A DNA stretch of 64,000 nucleotides from Dactylellina haptotyla (lineage: Eukaryota > Ascomycota > Orbiliomycetes > Orbiliales > Orbiliaceae): the NCBI GenBank assembly GCA_031310005.1, contig CM062383.1, positions 2,480,001-2,544,000 on the forward strand. The letters run 5' to 3'. This document shows, one piece after another, positions 11,496-22,369 of this stretch. Position 1 is the first letter of the stretch. Each line of letters starts with the position of its first letter. Below the pieces are notes generated by a model. It was not told the DNA's origin. It saw only the letters and a program-made list of their open reading frames with translations, and ran no database searches. Both the position numbers and the translations under genes were made by a program.

Positions 11496-13354
11496 ATGGA
11501 CGAAGAAAACCATCATAGACCATCGGAGATGGTTTCATCTGCCGTGAAGGCGGGCGAATTGCCCTCGCTCGACCATACAATGACGCCTGATGAGGAGGCG
11601 CTCTACGCCCTTGGTTATAAGCAAGAATTCAAGTATGGCAAACGAAACAGATGAAAAATACTCTTAGCGTATACTGACTTTCATTGTTCTATACAGGCGT
11701 GAGTTCAGCTTATGGACGACCTTCTGCGTTTCGTTCGCAGTTTTAGGTATGTGGTTCACCATCCGATACCGATGTCGCAGATAGCCGAGTTAACCAATGT
11801 AACTCCAACAGGTCTTCTACCTTCGTTTGCTAGTACCCTCTATTATGGTATGGGTTATGCTGGAACAGCGGGTATGGTCTGGGGTTGGATTATTGCCATG
11901 ATCTTTATCCAGTGTGTCGCCATGTCGATGGCCGAGCTTTGTAGCTCCATGCCAACATCTGGTGGTCTTTATTACGCTGCTGCTGTTCTTGCACCAGAAG
12001 GATACGGTCCATTCGCCGCTTGGGTTACTGGTTGGAGTAATTGGATTGTCCAGGTCACGGCCGCGCCGTCTGTTGATTATGCTATGGCTGCCATGATTCT
12101 CGCGATGGGATCGATGTCAAATCCGGATTACGTTCCAACCCAATACCAGACCTTCCTGCTCTCGGTATTGATAATGTTGATCCACGGTGTCATCTCCTCC
12201 ATGCCAACCCTCTGGATCGCTCGTTTCAACTCCGTCGGCACAGTTATCAACATCATTGCCTTGGTCGTTGTTATTATTGTTATCCCAGCGGGTACTAACC
12301 GAACCGACCCAAAGTTCAACCCAAGCAGCAGCGTCTGGGGCGATATCACGAATGCGACTTCCTATCCCGATGGAATCGCTGTACTCATGTCATTCATCAG
12401 TGTCATCTGGACCATGTCCGGATACGACTCTCCGTTCCATTTGGCTGAGGAGTGCTCGAACGCCAACATCGCCTCTCCCCGCGCCATCGTCTTGACTTCT
12501 GGTATCGGTGGTGTCATGGGTTGGTTCCTCCAGCTTGTGGTTGCCTACACCGTCATCGATATCGGCGCAGTTCTCGACTCCGACCTCGGCCAGCCATGGG
12601 CCGCTTACTGTCTGCAAGTTCTCCCATACAAGACCTCCGTCGCAATCATCGCTCTTACCGTCGTCTGCGCTTTCTCCATGGGCCAAGGATGCATGGTTGC
12701 CGCGTCCCGTGTCACTTACGCCTACGCTCGTGATGACTGCTTCCCATTTTCCCGATACTGGAAGCAAGTCCACCCAGTCACCAAGACTCCAGTTATGGCC
12801 GTCTGGTTCAACTGCGTTATTGGTATCTTGTTGCTCTTGCTCATCTTTGCCGGTGATATCGCCATTGGCGCCATCTTCTCCGTTGGCGCTATTGCAGCTT
12901 TCGTCGCCTTCACTATCCCAATTTTCATCCGCGTTTTCTTTGTCGGTGACAGGTTCAGACGCGGACCGTGGCATCTCGGAAAATTCAGCAAGCCAATCGG
13001 TTGGGCTGCTTGCGCTTTCGTCGCGCTTATGGTTCCAATTCTCTGCCTGCCACAGAATACCGGTGCCGATTTGACCGCTGAGACTATGGTAAGTTTTTTT
13101 CGGTTACCGAATTTAAAGATAATACCAATGCTAACAAATTGTTTTAGAACTGGACCTGTCTCGTGTACGGAGGCCCAATGCTTATCATCATTATCTGGTG
13201 GTTCGTCGACGCCAAGAACTGGTTCCACGGTCCCAAGATCAACATCGAGCACAAGATGCTCGGAGCCAAGGGAAATGTCGTCGAGGGAGTCAACATGGGA
13301 AATGCAACAGATCAAGTAGACTCCTCAGATGACATCCTCGGAAAGGACAAATAA
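11496..13354 (+). CDS. APC-superfamily amino acid / GABA / choline-type permease
   Basis: Plasma-membrane proton symporter of the fungal Uga4/Hnm1-like branch. Exons are 11496-11632, 11697-11746, 11812-13088 and 13148-13354, giving 556 aa. The start ATG gives MDEENHHRPSEM; the exon 1-2 join reads LGYKQEFKREFSLWTTFCVS, the usual cytosolic lead-in to the first membrane helix. About 12 hydrophobic helices follow. Family signatures are SSMPTSGGLYYAAAVLAP, GWSNWIVQVTAAPSVDYA, the TM6 region SGYDSPFHLAEECSNA and SRVTYAYARDDCFPFS. The substrate cannot be read from sequence; GABA, amino acids, choline or polyamines are all possible. It is tail to tail with the MFS carrier and near an amidase, which favours nitrogen uptake. 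Confidence 0.88.
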
Positions 13355-13719
13355 AGCCTTCAAGGGGAATTATTTGGTTTTGCGCGCGCTTTTTTAAAGT
13401 TTTGAATGTTTTTGAGTTATTAGCTTTTATCTAATTTTGGGCAACACCGGGGCTAGAGGCTTCTGCACTGTATGAAGTAATACGTCTTGCTTGATGCTTA
13501 GCAAGCGTCTTTTTGGGAAATACTATGGCTTCCTTGGGGGTGGGCTAAATCGATGGATATTTTAACGGACTTTCTTTTGATAAATATTATTACCTTATGA
13601 AATGTGTAAAGAATATTCATGTGAACTATATCGAAAAAATTATATGGTTCTAAAATTTAAAACCAGCCGGCCAACAATTCTCCCAAACTTGTAACTCCTA
13701 TCTGCGCATTATTGCGTAT
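13355..13719. other. Convergent 3' ends of permease and MFS carrier
   Basis: 365 A/T-rich bases between two facing stop codons. No gene seen. Confidence 0.5.
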
Positions 13720-15511
13720 TTAGTGGGCAAATCTGAAATCCAACCTCTTCGTGCCCTCATCCTTGGTATTGTAGATGTAATCGATCCTTTCGTCGTTCGT
13801 GAGCTGTGCCCACTTATCTTCCCTTCTCTTATTTCTTTTGATATACCAGAATTTAACAAGCACGAATAACACAATATTCCAACTGGCGATTGCCAGCAAG
13901 ATCTTATTACCAGTATAATCTATTGAAGAAGAACGGATTAGTCACATTGGTCGAAACCTAATATCCTTTAAAGACGCTCTGGGTTATACGTACAGTGTGG
14001 CCTATCCTCCTCGCGATAAATATTTGACGCGATGATATTGCCCGCTTGTACGAACATATTGTACAGTGCAGCGCTAACAGCTCTCGCCCTCACCGAGTTC
14101 GAATTGCGCGAGTTCCACGCGACCAAGATGGCGTGACAGTACGGATACGATAGTAGTCCTGATAACAGGCCGTATCGAATCCAGTAATTCGTGCTAGGTG
14201 GTAACAATACCAAAGACAGAAGGAACGGCCACATCCAAATATTAGAAGACATGGATACGAGCGATCGCTCATTCAACCACTCGCTAATCCTCGAGATGAT
14301 TAGAAGATTTACGCCAAACATGAATTGGGATGGTATAGTGAGGAGATTGGCGTTTAAAGTGCTGAAGCCCATCTGGCGAAGGATGAAGGCGAGGTAGTTC
14401 TGTGGTGGGGCTGGCGGAATATATGCTGTTAGACCGACGAGGTAGAGCGGCCAGAGATCGAAGTCCTTGAGGCACTTCCAAAGGAGCGGTGGAGTAACGC
14501 CCTGTCTGTTGTGCATATCGCCCTTGGAGGGATCATCTCTCAGTAACCTGTTGACAAGTATTTTCTCCTCTCGCTCGTTGAACCAAGCCTTTTTGCGGAA
14601 CCTGCCTTTCGTTTGGCTGGGGCTCGCGGGCATGAGGAACCAACTTGATACACCAATGATAGCGGTGATACCGCCTTCGATCAGAAAGAGAAACTTCCAG
14701 CCGGACCATCCACCTAGACCACGCATCTGGAGGATACCGGCGGCAAGAAGAGAGCCGAAAACCTGACAAGCACTGAGGACGGTCCAAAACCATGACAATC
14801 TGATCGGAAGTTCTTTTGCTTTATACCAGTAGGTGATATATAAGACAGTATCGGGCTAACAGAATTAATTAGTATGAGTAAAAAAGAGATTAGACGTAAA
14901 CTTACGATAAATCCTCCCATCAGAAATCCCATTATGCCTCTAACAGCAAAATATCCCGCTTTGCTTGTCAACCCAACCTGGGACAATGATACCAAAGACC
15001 AAGCCGTTATAATAAATGGAATCCAGACATCCGGTCCCAACTTCTTCGAAATCAAGCCGCTCGGCAACTCTGCAGACAAGAAGCAAACCAAGAAGATTGT
15101 TTGCCCAGTGTTAAAATCATTAGTATTCATCCCCAACTCGGGCAACATGTTGTCCGTAATAGCGCGGTTGATGTTCCTGCGGTTGACATCCAAGGCGAAG
15201 AACATAAGCCAAGCCCATGTCATGACCCGCCAGTCAATTATCCGCTTCAACCGTTTTTCTTCAGCGGCAGACCACGTGAAATCCGGATCGAATCGGTGGC
15301 GGCCTTCGTATTTAGCTCCCTCGTAAATCCCACGCCAGTATTCTGCCACTTTCGGGTCAGAGAAGACGTGGTTGCCGTAGGAGCCATAGTCACCGTCGAT
15401 ATCCTGGTCTGTGCCTTCGTAGTCGCTTTGGGTGGAACTACTTTCCGCGACTGGGGTTTTGGAGTCGAGGTTGGGTTCCTCGACCGGCGGGTGGGTTTTT
15501 ATATCTGACAT
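13720..15511 (-). CDS. MFS carrier, anion:cation symporter family (Dal5/Tna1-like)
   Basis: Plasma-membrane proton symporter of the ACS group, which in fungi moves allantoate, nicotinate, pantothenate, biotin and similar small acids. Coding order is 15511-14906, 14855-13994, 13919-13720, giving 555 aa. A 90-residue acidic cytosolic N-terminus precedes about 12 membrane helices. Typical blocks are FALDVNRRNINRAITDN, TGQTIFLVCFLSAELPSG, the end of exon 1 (GIMGFLMGGFI) joined to PDTVLYITYWYK, and near the end NIYREEDRPHYYTGNK followed by LLAIASWN. An in-frame ATG 24 nt upstream (15535) is possible; MSDIK was preferred as the conserved-looking start. Three GATA motifs upstream point to nitrogen control. 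The substrate is not determinable here. Confidence 0.88.
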
Positions 15512-15850
15512 TTCAAAAGGATGGTAATGAGTCAACCGGTGAGACGGACGACAACGGAGAAACTAAGACTCCGCGGAGATATCAAAGAAGAGAATACTAG
15601 GAAATGCAGGGACGGAACCAGGAAATGGGATCGCTGGCCTGGCCTTCGAAAAGAAGGACCCGAAGGGGCTGGACTCAACATATTTTATATGCTCAGACGA
15701 GCGCTTCATGGGTCTGCCAAGTTCGAGAAATTTCACTACGACCTCGGAGGAAACTTTTGAAAAACTCCACTCCAAGAAAGCTGAAGAGATTTAGGGATCA
15801 CGCAATTGCCTGGCTTCATCTCATCACCGGTTGCCGTATCGTCCTTCTTG

Positions 15851-15880
15851 CGATAACCAGATAAAAGAGTGGCGAGATAA
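15851..15880. promoter_or_regulatory. Cluster of three GATA (AreA/NIT2-type) sites
   Basis: CGATAA (15851-15856), AGATAA (15859-15864) and AGATAA (15875-15880, followed by G) all fit HGATAR, the site bound by nitrogen GATA factors in filamentous fungi. They share one orientation and sit 340-370 bp upstream of the MFS start. Three sites in 30 bp is dense compared with the rest of the window. Binding itself is inference. Confidence 0.55.
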
Positions 15881-16280
15881 GAGGGGAAAATCCCAAAGTG
15901 GTGGAGACGGGCAAAACATTTGACAACAGACCCAAAGCCATGGATCACGACATATCGAGGCTCTCCCCTCTTCCTCTTCCTCTCGTCCAGCCTTTTTGTA
16001 TTTTTCGCAAAGTAAACGAGCTTCGGTAGGTTATTTCGGCGAACAAATGGCTGACATGATCGGGTTGATACCCCCCCTGTCAAATGCGCTGAAGGTCACA
16101 CAATCAAAGTGACAAAATATCCCTGGTAACGTAGGAAACAAATGTGGAGACAAGCTGTTGGATATTTCGAACTGCAGAATTGGATTTGCACCGTCTTCTA
16201 ATATTTGTGATATATGCCAAGTCTTGCGTGCTCCTGATAAAGATGCAACATGGTCCTGCGTTGTGGGGCCTCCCGCACAT

Positions 16281-16315
16281 ATAGATTGGCTAGGTACAAG
16301 ACTAATAGATTGGCT
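16281..16315. repeat. 11-bp direct repeats around a palindrome-half match
   Basis: ATAGATTGGCT occurs at 16281-16291 and again at 16305-16315. Between and overlapping them, CTAGGTACAAGACT (16290-16303) matches exactly half of the 26-bp palindrome at 6.5 kb. It may be a remnant of a small mobile repeat; the origin is uncertain. Confidence 0.55.
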
Positions 16316-16563
16316 TGCACGTTCTCATACTGTGAGCCTAGCCGATTGGAGAAATATGTTTACAAAACCTCTCTTTTGATACGGGGAGGGAAATTTGGGT
16401 CGTAAGACATATCAAAGCAATCCGATTGGATATACGGTCCGACAAACGTGATCATGCTTGGGGGTGGCTAGTCGGCCGAGGATGCCTAGAAGCAGTACAT
16501 GGCTTGATTTTTCCTATTTCCGCAAACTCATTCTATTATATTATATTGAAATACATTTTGGTA

Positions 16564-18432
16564 TTACAATTTGTGATCCCTGATGGTTGCACCTCGTGTC
16601 CCGGATACAACCTCGTCGACCACCTGCATTGCATGGAGAAGCTCCTCTTCTTGCATCTTCTTGCCCACGATCTGCAAAGAGAGTGGACTCCCAAGGTAGT
16701 CTTCCTTCTTCTCCCCTGTTTTAATATATTAGCCAAAGTCAATAGGAATATGGTTTCAAAGAGCATAAATAGGATATATGTTTGCTTACAAAGTTTTGTT
16801 CTGTTGATTTTATCCCAACTAGTCCCTGTTTCAACGCCCAGTGGCGCTTCTAGGTCCTCTCTAGTAACGTTCCGAGCGGGGATAGCTCCACTTGGCCAAT
16901 CTAGCATATTGATCATGGAGGTGTAGCCCGCACCATTCCAAGCATCTGGTTGTGGGGTCGGGTGGGGGGCTACAGGACAGATGATTGCATCAAAGTCCTT
17001 ACCGTCATTCGATTTCCATAACTTAAGGGCTTGTGATGTGAGCTCGACGTTCTTTTGGTTTAGCTCGTACAGCTTTTTTAAGTTTGCTGGGTCCCCACGT
17101 TTAAGTCTTGGTGCTACCCACGGTACTTTTGGTTCTCCAGTTGCGTCGAGGAAATCCGAAGCCCAAGCACCTCCTTCCATGCTCATGATCTTATTTGAGT
17201 GTCCGTGAAGTTGCTTGACAAAACTCGGGGGGTTGTCCAAGACAACAACTTTGTGACCTCGAGATTGTAGCTGGGCTGCAGTTTCTTTCAATAGCCTTTG
17301 CACTGGGGGGAGAGGGGTGGTAACCAAGTCCGTCATCAAGATTAGGAAGTTCATCGGCCGTGGCTGAAATTCGAGTGTTCTCCACGGGGAATACAAGTTT
17401 TGTGGTTCGAACTCCCACATCTTGCCATCCGACAATACTTTCATCATTAGCTCACAAGCTCTCAAGGATGTCGCAATTGGACCGGTTGAGAACGAAAGCC
17501 CGATTCCAAAGCTACCAGGCTTAGTAAACTCAGAGCCGGCCTGAGAAACATATCTATGGGAGGTCGGCTTGACACCATAAATTCCATTACACATGGCGGG
17601 TACTCTGATACTGCCGCCGACATCGCTCCCCTACATGAAAAGCTGTGAATTAGCATTGATCTATGAGCGTAACAAGGAATACATTATACACTTACAACTC
17701 CAAGTAAGCTACCGCGGAATCCAACTAGGGCACCTTCCCCACCACTGGACCCACCAGCTGTGAGTTTCCGGTTCAAAGGGTTCAACGTCCTACCCCAGAT
17801 AAAGTTATAGGAGTCAAGTGACATAACCGTTTGTGGGATATTAGTCTTGCAGTAGAATACTGCACCTGCATTCTCCAAGACAGTCACAACCGATGACTTG
17901 TCTTTCGCTGGGCGGAAGCATAGAGCTGCTATTCCACTAGTCGAATCGTAGCCAGGGTAGTTGTAGGTGTCTTTGAGAGATACCGGCACACCGTGAAGAG
18001 GACCAAGTGGAAGGCCGTTCTCTTCCAAATGTTTGTCCAATTGTTTCGCACGTTGAAGCGCTTCGTCAAAGAATATCTCCGTCAAGCAATTCAACTATAA
18101 CATAATATCAGTATACAGGTACAGAAAGTAGAACGCAATACTAGACAACTCACAAGCTGTTGCGCAATAGCCGCACGTTTACAAAACGCAAGCGCGACTT
18201 CATGGCAGGAGTAAATTCGGTTTCGAATCTTATCAGCCAATTCGACCCCGTCGTATGTTTCCGTAATCTCGAGCTCGCGAGGGGATAAGATACCACACTC
18301 TTTAGCAACGTATCTAACATCGGTAACACTCTCGTCCGGGAGAGACCTCAGGCGCCATTCTTTGGGTATTCGCGACTGTTGCTCTGCCTGCTTTCGCTTA
18401 ATGATGTCAATATATGCCGGTTGGGATGCCAT
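16564..18432 (-). CDS. Amidase-signature hydrolase (acetamidase AmdS-like)
   Basis: Hydrolyses a carboxylic amide to acid and ammonia, probably in the cytosol, feeding nitrogen metabolism. Exons in coding order are 18432-18154, 18094-17696, 17630-16790 and 16715-16564, giving 556 aa, typical of fungal acetamidases. The Ser-cisSer-Lys triad is complete: Lys134 in VPVSLKD, Ser209 in AGGSSGGEGAL and Ser233 in GSDVGGSIRVP. The 24-residue spacing of the two serines matches the family. Further support: GRTLNPLNRKLTAGGSSGG, PIATSLRACELMM, and the C-terminal WEKKEDYLGSPLSLQIVGKK, restored by the last intron. It lies upstream of and co-oriented with the MFS carrier. The exact substrate (acetamide, formamide, aromatic amide) is unknown. 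Confidence 0.9.
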
Positions 18433-19347
18433 TTTGTTCTCGGTTATGCAAGACGAGGGCGTAATATCAGGTCAACAAGCTCAAGCTGGGGTAGGCTGGT
18501 ATCGATTGGCTGATTGATATTAGTATATTACGGTAGACAGAGGCGAACGGCAAGCCTTTAAACTCTTCGTATTGTATCTGTTTTAGAGCTATAACGGAGA
18601 TACTAAGTCGGATTGAAACCTCCGAAGAATGTAATCTTTTGTGTAATCTTTGTAATTGTCAACGGCACTGCCGAATTCCAGGAATCAAATGGCGTCGCGC
18701 TGCGCTTGCTACCGGCTACAACAGCACCTCGGTTAGCGGTTCAATGTGTGCGACGGCAAGCATCGACACGATGGAATTCAAGAACCTAGTTTATCATACT
18801 GATGTGGGTATGGTACCAGCCTCAACCCCACAATTCCCCATGTTTAGACGGCTCCGAGCTCCCGGTGACTCTGCCATAACGTATGCAGGTAGTTGCTTCT
18901 ATTTCTAACCTTATTTCATATCTTCTGGTGCATAAATCGACAGCCTCGGTTGAAAAGGTCGCGTGAGGTTTGGCAATCAAAACAACGCGCACTCAAAAAT
19001 GTGTGACAGCCAACACATCAGGCTCTAATTTGGCCTGGTTTAAAAGACCACGGCGCTATATTGCAACCAAATTTGGGTTGGCCCCAAAACACCCGGTACT
19101 CTTATTATGAAGTATTTTGTACATCATAGGAAAACTGATAGATATAGAATCTCAAACGTATATATATGATAGGACTCCCTGTTGGTGAAGAACACACTCC
19201 TATAGCTATCTGACTAATCCAAACTAGTATCGTCGTGAAAACTTCATTTCTGTCGACGCATAAGCTGTATATGATTTGATATCTACTTGTATTTTGCCGT
19301 TCAGAATGACACCAGTTGCAATATTATCGATATCGTGATCGTATTGT
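18433..19347. other. Intergenic, amidase promoter
   Basis: No gene seen. Isolated GATA-type motifs (for example the reverse complement of TTATCA at 18791-18796) could serve the amidase but are not clustered. Confidence 0.5.
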
Positions 19348-19875
19348 TTAGAAAGTTCCACCACAAACCAAAATCCCACTCAGAAGAAGAAAACCCCCGA
19401 TGATAGTTTGTAAATTATTCCTAATACCGTAAAGCGTGCTTACGCTCCCGTTGAGACGCGCTTGCTCTTCCTCCGATTCTCTACTCCAACAATTCGGCCC
19501 TTGGGCTCGCGAGGAAGTCCAATTTTTGGTCATATTGTATCCTGGAAAATCTACTTCTTTAACGCAGTTCCTCCACTTGTGCTTCGTGACCATGTCCTCC
19601 ACGCTTGCATTCGAAAGACATGTGTAGCCGCATACGGGATCGCGTTCAACCGTGAGTTGTCCGGGACAGCAACCACGAAGATGAGATTCAGCTTCTGGAG
19701 AGAAATCCGTAGGAAAGAGGGCGATGTAGCACTGAGTTTCCCAGTTCCTGTCGTCAGGGATTTTGACGCAGTAACGAGGTTCGGAAGAGTTAGTGACGTC
19801 GCCCCAGTATTGGCCGTAAGCGAACTCGCGATATTCGGTGTAATTGTATTTCTCAGGGACTGGGACTGAAGACAT
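19348..19875 (-). CDS. Cys-rich, N-glycosylation-sequon-dense small protein, unknown
   Basis: Intronless frame of 175 aa beginning MSSVPVPEKYNYTEY. It has about ten cysteines (YCVKIP, QCYIALFP, GCCPGQL, VCGYTC, NCVKEV, NCW) and six N-x-S/T sequons (NYT, NSS, NAS, NMT, NWT, NGS), which suits a lumenal or extracellular chain. There is no N-terminal signal peptide, and no upstream exon supplying one was found. The only hydrophobic stretch is at the very C-terminus (TIIGGFLLLSGILVCGGTF), which could be a tail anchor or a GPI-type signal. I do not recognise the family. The regular cysteine pattern and sequons argue for a real gene. Confidence 0.65.
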   Translation of the reverse strand: MSSVPVPEKYNYTEYREFAYGQYWGDVTNSSEPRYCVKIPDDRNWETQCYIALFPTDFSPEAESHLRGCCPGQLTVERDPVCGYTCLSNASVEDMVTKHKWRNCVKEVDFPGYNMTKNWTSSRAQGPNCWSRESEEEQARLNGSVSTLYGIRNNLQTIIGGFLLLSGILVCGGTF

Positions 19876-22369
19876 TCTTAGGTTGAATGGTCAAGAGTGA
19901 ATCGAGATTTCGAATATTAGGTCTGTTTTCGACACAGTTGTCCCTAATCTCTGGTTAGCACGGTCTACAGTAAAGTTTTGTTCTTTCGATACAAAGGTAA
20001 GTCATGTTTTACTTTAAATATTGCGGATTTTGGTTTAAAGGGCAATAATATCATCCAATGCCGCAGCTTGAACTTGATAGTGATGACGGCTGGATTTTAT
20101 CTAATTTTGTACAAAACTTCGATTTCAAGATCGCTTTATGCTAGTTTGAGGCGTAGTTTGGTTGCGTTTTCAACGTCAGAAGTGAGGGACAATTATATAT
20201 CAGTAATTCGAGAATGTGCCTTGATTAGCCTCTATCTCTACCCGTTTAAAATGCGCGCATAACGGATGCATAGATGTAGAGAAATATCATATTAGAGGAT
20301 TATAAGCAGTATCCACCAACTAGCCCACCTTTGGGCGCTTTTTGCCGCCTTGGCGCTAGATAATTCATGAAAGATTAGATTAAGAAACAACATTCTCTAT
20401 CCACATCTCCCTGTCAACCTTCTCCTTTACATATCCAAGGCACGAAAATTTATTGTTCCTTGTATTCATGTCATCATTTGGGTTTTGACATCATTATAAG
20501 GTTGGACTTGGTAAGAAAATGACCGTGCGGTACCAAGCCTGCTGTGCCGCGCGCATGCGTCTGACTTTAGTCTAAGCCATGCAAATGCGCATAAGATTCC
20601 GGAATTCGACCAGAAATACCTTCCAAACAGGATCTCGTATATTTTGAGCAAATAAATTAACAGAATCTCCGCTGTGTTATTACTTGGCGGCTAGTTGATA
20701 AGATTTGGAAGTTCAATTCCAATGTCGCGAATCCCGTTAGCCGATCGTTTCTTTGCATCAGTGTTGCAATATCGAAAACCCATGCCAATATTATTACTTT
20801 GAATACGAGAATCACAGCGCATCTTGCTACGAATTTCGACTGACCTTCCATTCAGATGCACTAGATTACTAGGAGGCAGAGTGCGATCTCATTTGCGACG
20901 CTATTACAATCAATCCCCAAGAAGCAAAAACTACCAAAAACGGTATTAGTTTCGGTGATTGCTTTAACTTTTCGGATCCAAAGAGGGGTTTGAGTCTCAG
21001 CTTTGAAGTTCAAAGATATCCGGAAGCTTCAATTCAGACTTGCTTGGAACTGGATATTCATTTGAGCCTAAGAACCAAGGAGAATTATCTACCAAAGTCT
21101 TCAGAATCGCACTAATGGTGGAAAGTTGCGGATCCACTACCAAGGGAGAGTATTTACTTTACCGGCCCCTGCTCCAGTTCCCCAACTACATACTCCTGCG
21201 ATATATAATAGCTGGAAACGGTCGGTATTATATGAAACTATTGCGATTATACTGCTCCACGTAATGTGAAGATTGGGTAGAAGACAGCAGGTACCTACTT
21301 CGACATTTCTCTCCCAGTCCCTTTAGCACAGTTTCTTTAACATCCCTTACATTTACAATAAAAGGGTATACCAAGGGCGGAAATTGTAGGAACTTTAGAA
21401 CCGCGCGAGCACCAGACCAACGAGTACAATGATATCCGAGACGGAAAGCCTCTGGTCACGGAACGCCCACAGGTATTTGTAGTTTGCTCCACATATACGC
21501 CAATTGAATCGTAGAAGTTAGCCTTCCAAGATTTTTTTGTAGATTGTAGCTTTGCAATCTATATTTTTAATTAAACCTACGTTTTAGACCAATTCCAAAG
21601 TAGTTTTGAACTTTTATGTCACTCATAATTCCCATCGATAAAATGATGTTAAAGATGTTACATTTTTTATAAACATATTCTTGTTAAATAGTATTGGCTT
21701 GAGAGTGTACTTATCAGCTCTGCCTAGTTTCTCCGTCCACCACGGGCAGAACATTTCTCTCCCTTGCTTCTGTCGAATTCGTGGGCCTCCCTACCCAGGC
21801 AGTATTATGTTGCTCGCTAACAACCGACCAGCAGCAATCCAAACACCAAATATCTTGATTCAAAACATTCTAGATTCTCTAAGAAAATTGTATAGATCGC
21901 ATATCGAGGCTTTGAATTGAAGGACATAACTGTTACTTGTCCTAAATCTAGAGTCATTCGCTTCAGCTATATAGAAGTTAGTGGCACAGCGCTGGCAGCA
22001 TGCAGTTGAAGCCGAAACGGGAGGCAGAACTGATGTATCTCGTCAGCACGCACAGCCCTATACGAGCAGTTCGACTCACTTTTACATAAGACCCAAGAAT
22101 CCAGAGGTATATAAGAGCCCCAAAACCTTTCGTAGGGACTGCATTCCCCCATCAACATACGATACTTCTGGAGTTGTTAGCTGGTGGCAACGATCGACGT
22201 TTTGCCTTGAAACCGAACCTCCACAACACAACGAAATTCCCCGCAACAGCTCTACACCTGAGCAACCTCGTTCTTGTCCTTAGCGAAGTTGCAGTCCATT
22301 GCATTGCGTCCCCACTACCGAGCTCACACAGTACTGCAGTGTACTGGCAATCCGGCCCTCATTGTCACT
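19876..22369. other. Gene-poor region, nothing supported
   Basis: About 2.5 kb, A/T-rich in parts (poly-T/A patches near 21530-21680). Open frames of 60-100 codons show no motif or composition typical of proteins. The last few hundred bases should hold the promoter of the 1,616-aa gene. Confidence 0.5.

Larger units (their letters stand above)
15512..16563. other. Intergenic: MFS promoter and amidase 3' end
   Basis: About 1.05 kb between two genes on the minus strand. It contains a cluster of three GATA sites and a short repeat near 16.3 kb, described separately. No gene seen. Confidence 0.5.

Noticed and set aside
17399-17415. GGTTCGAACTCCC resembling a tRNA B box
   Set aside because: It lies within the amidase coding sequence and has no A box or cloverleaf around it.
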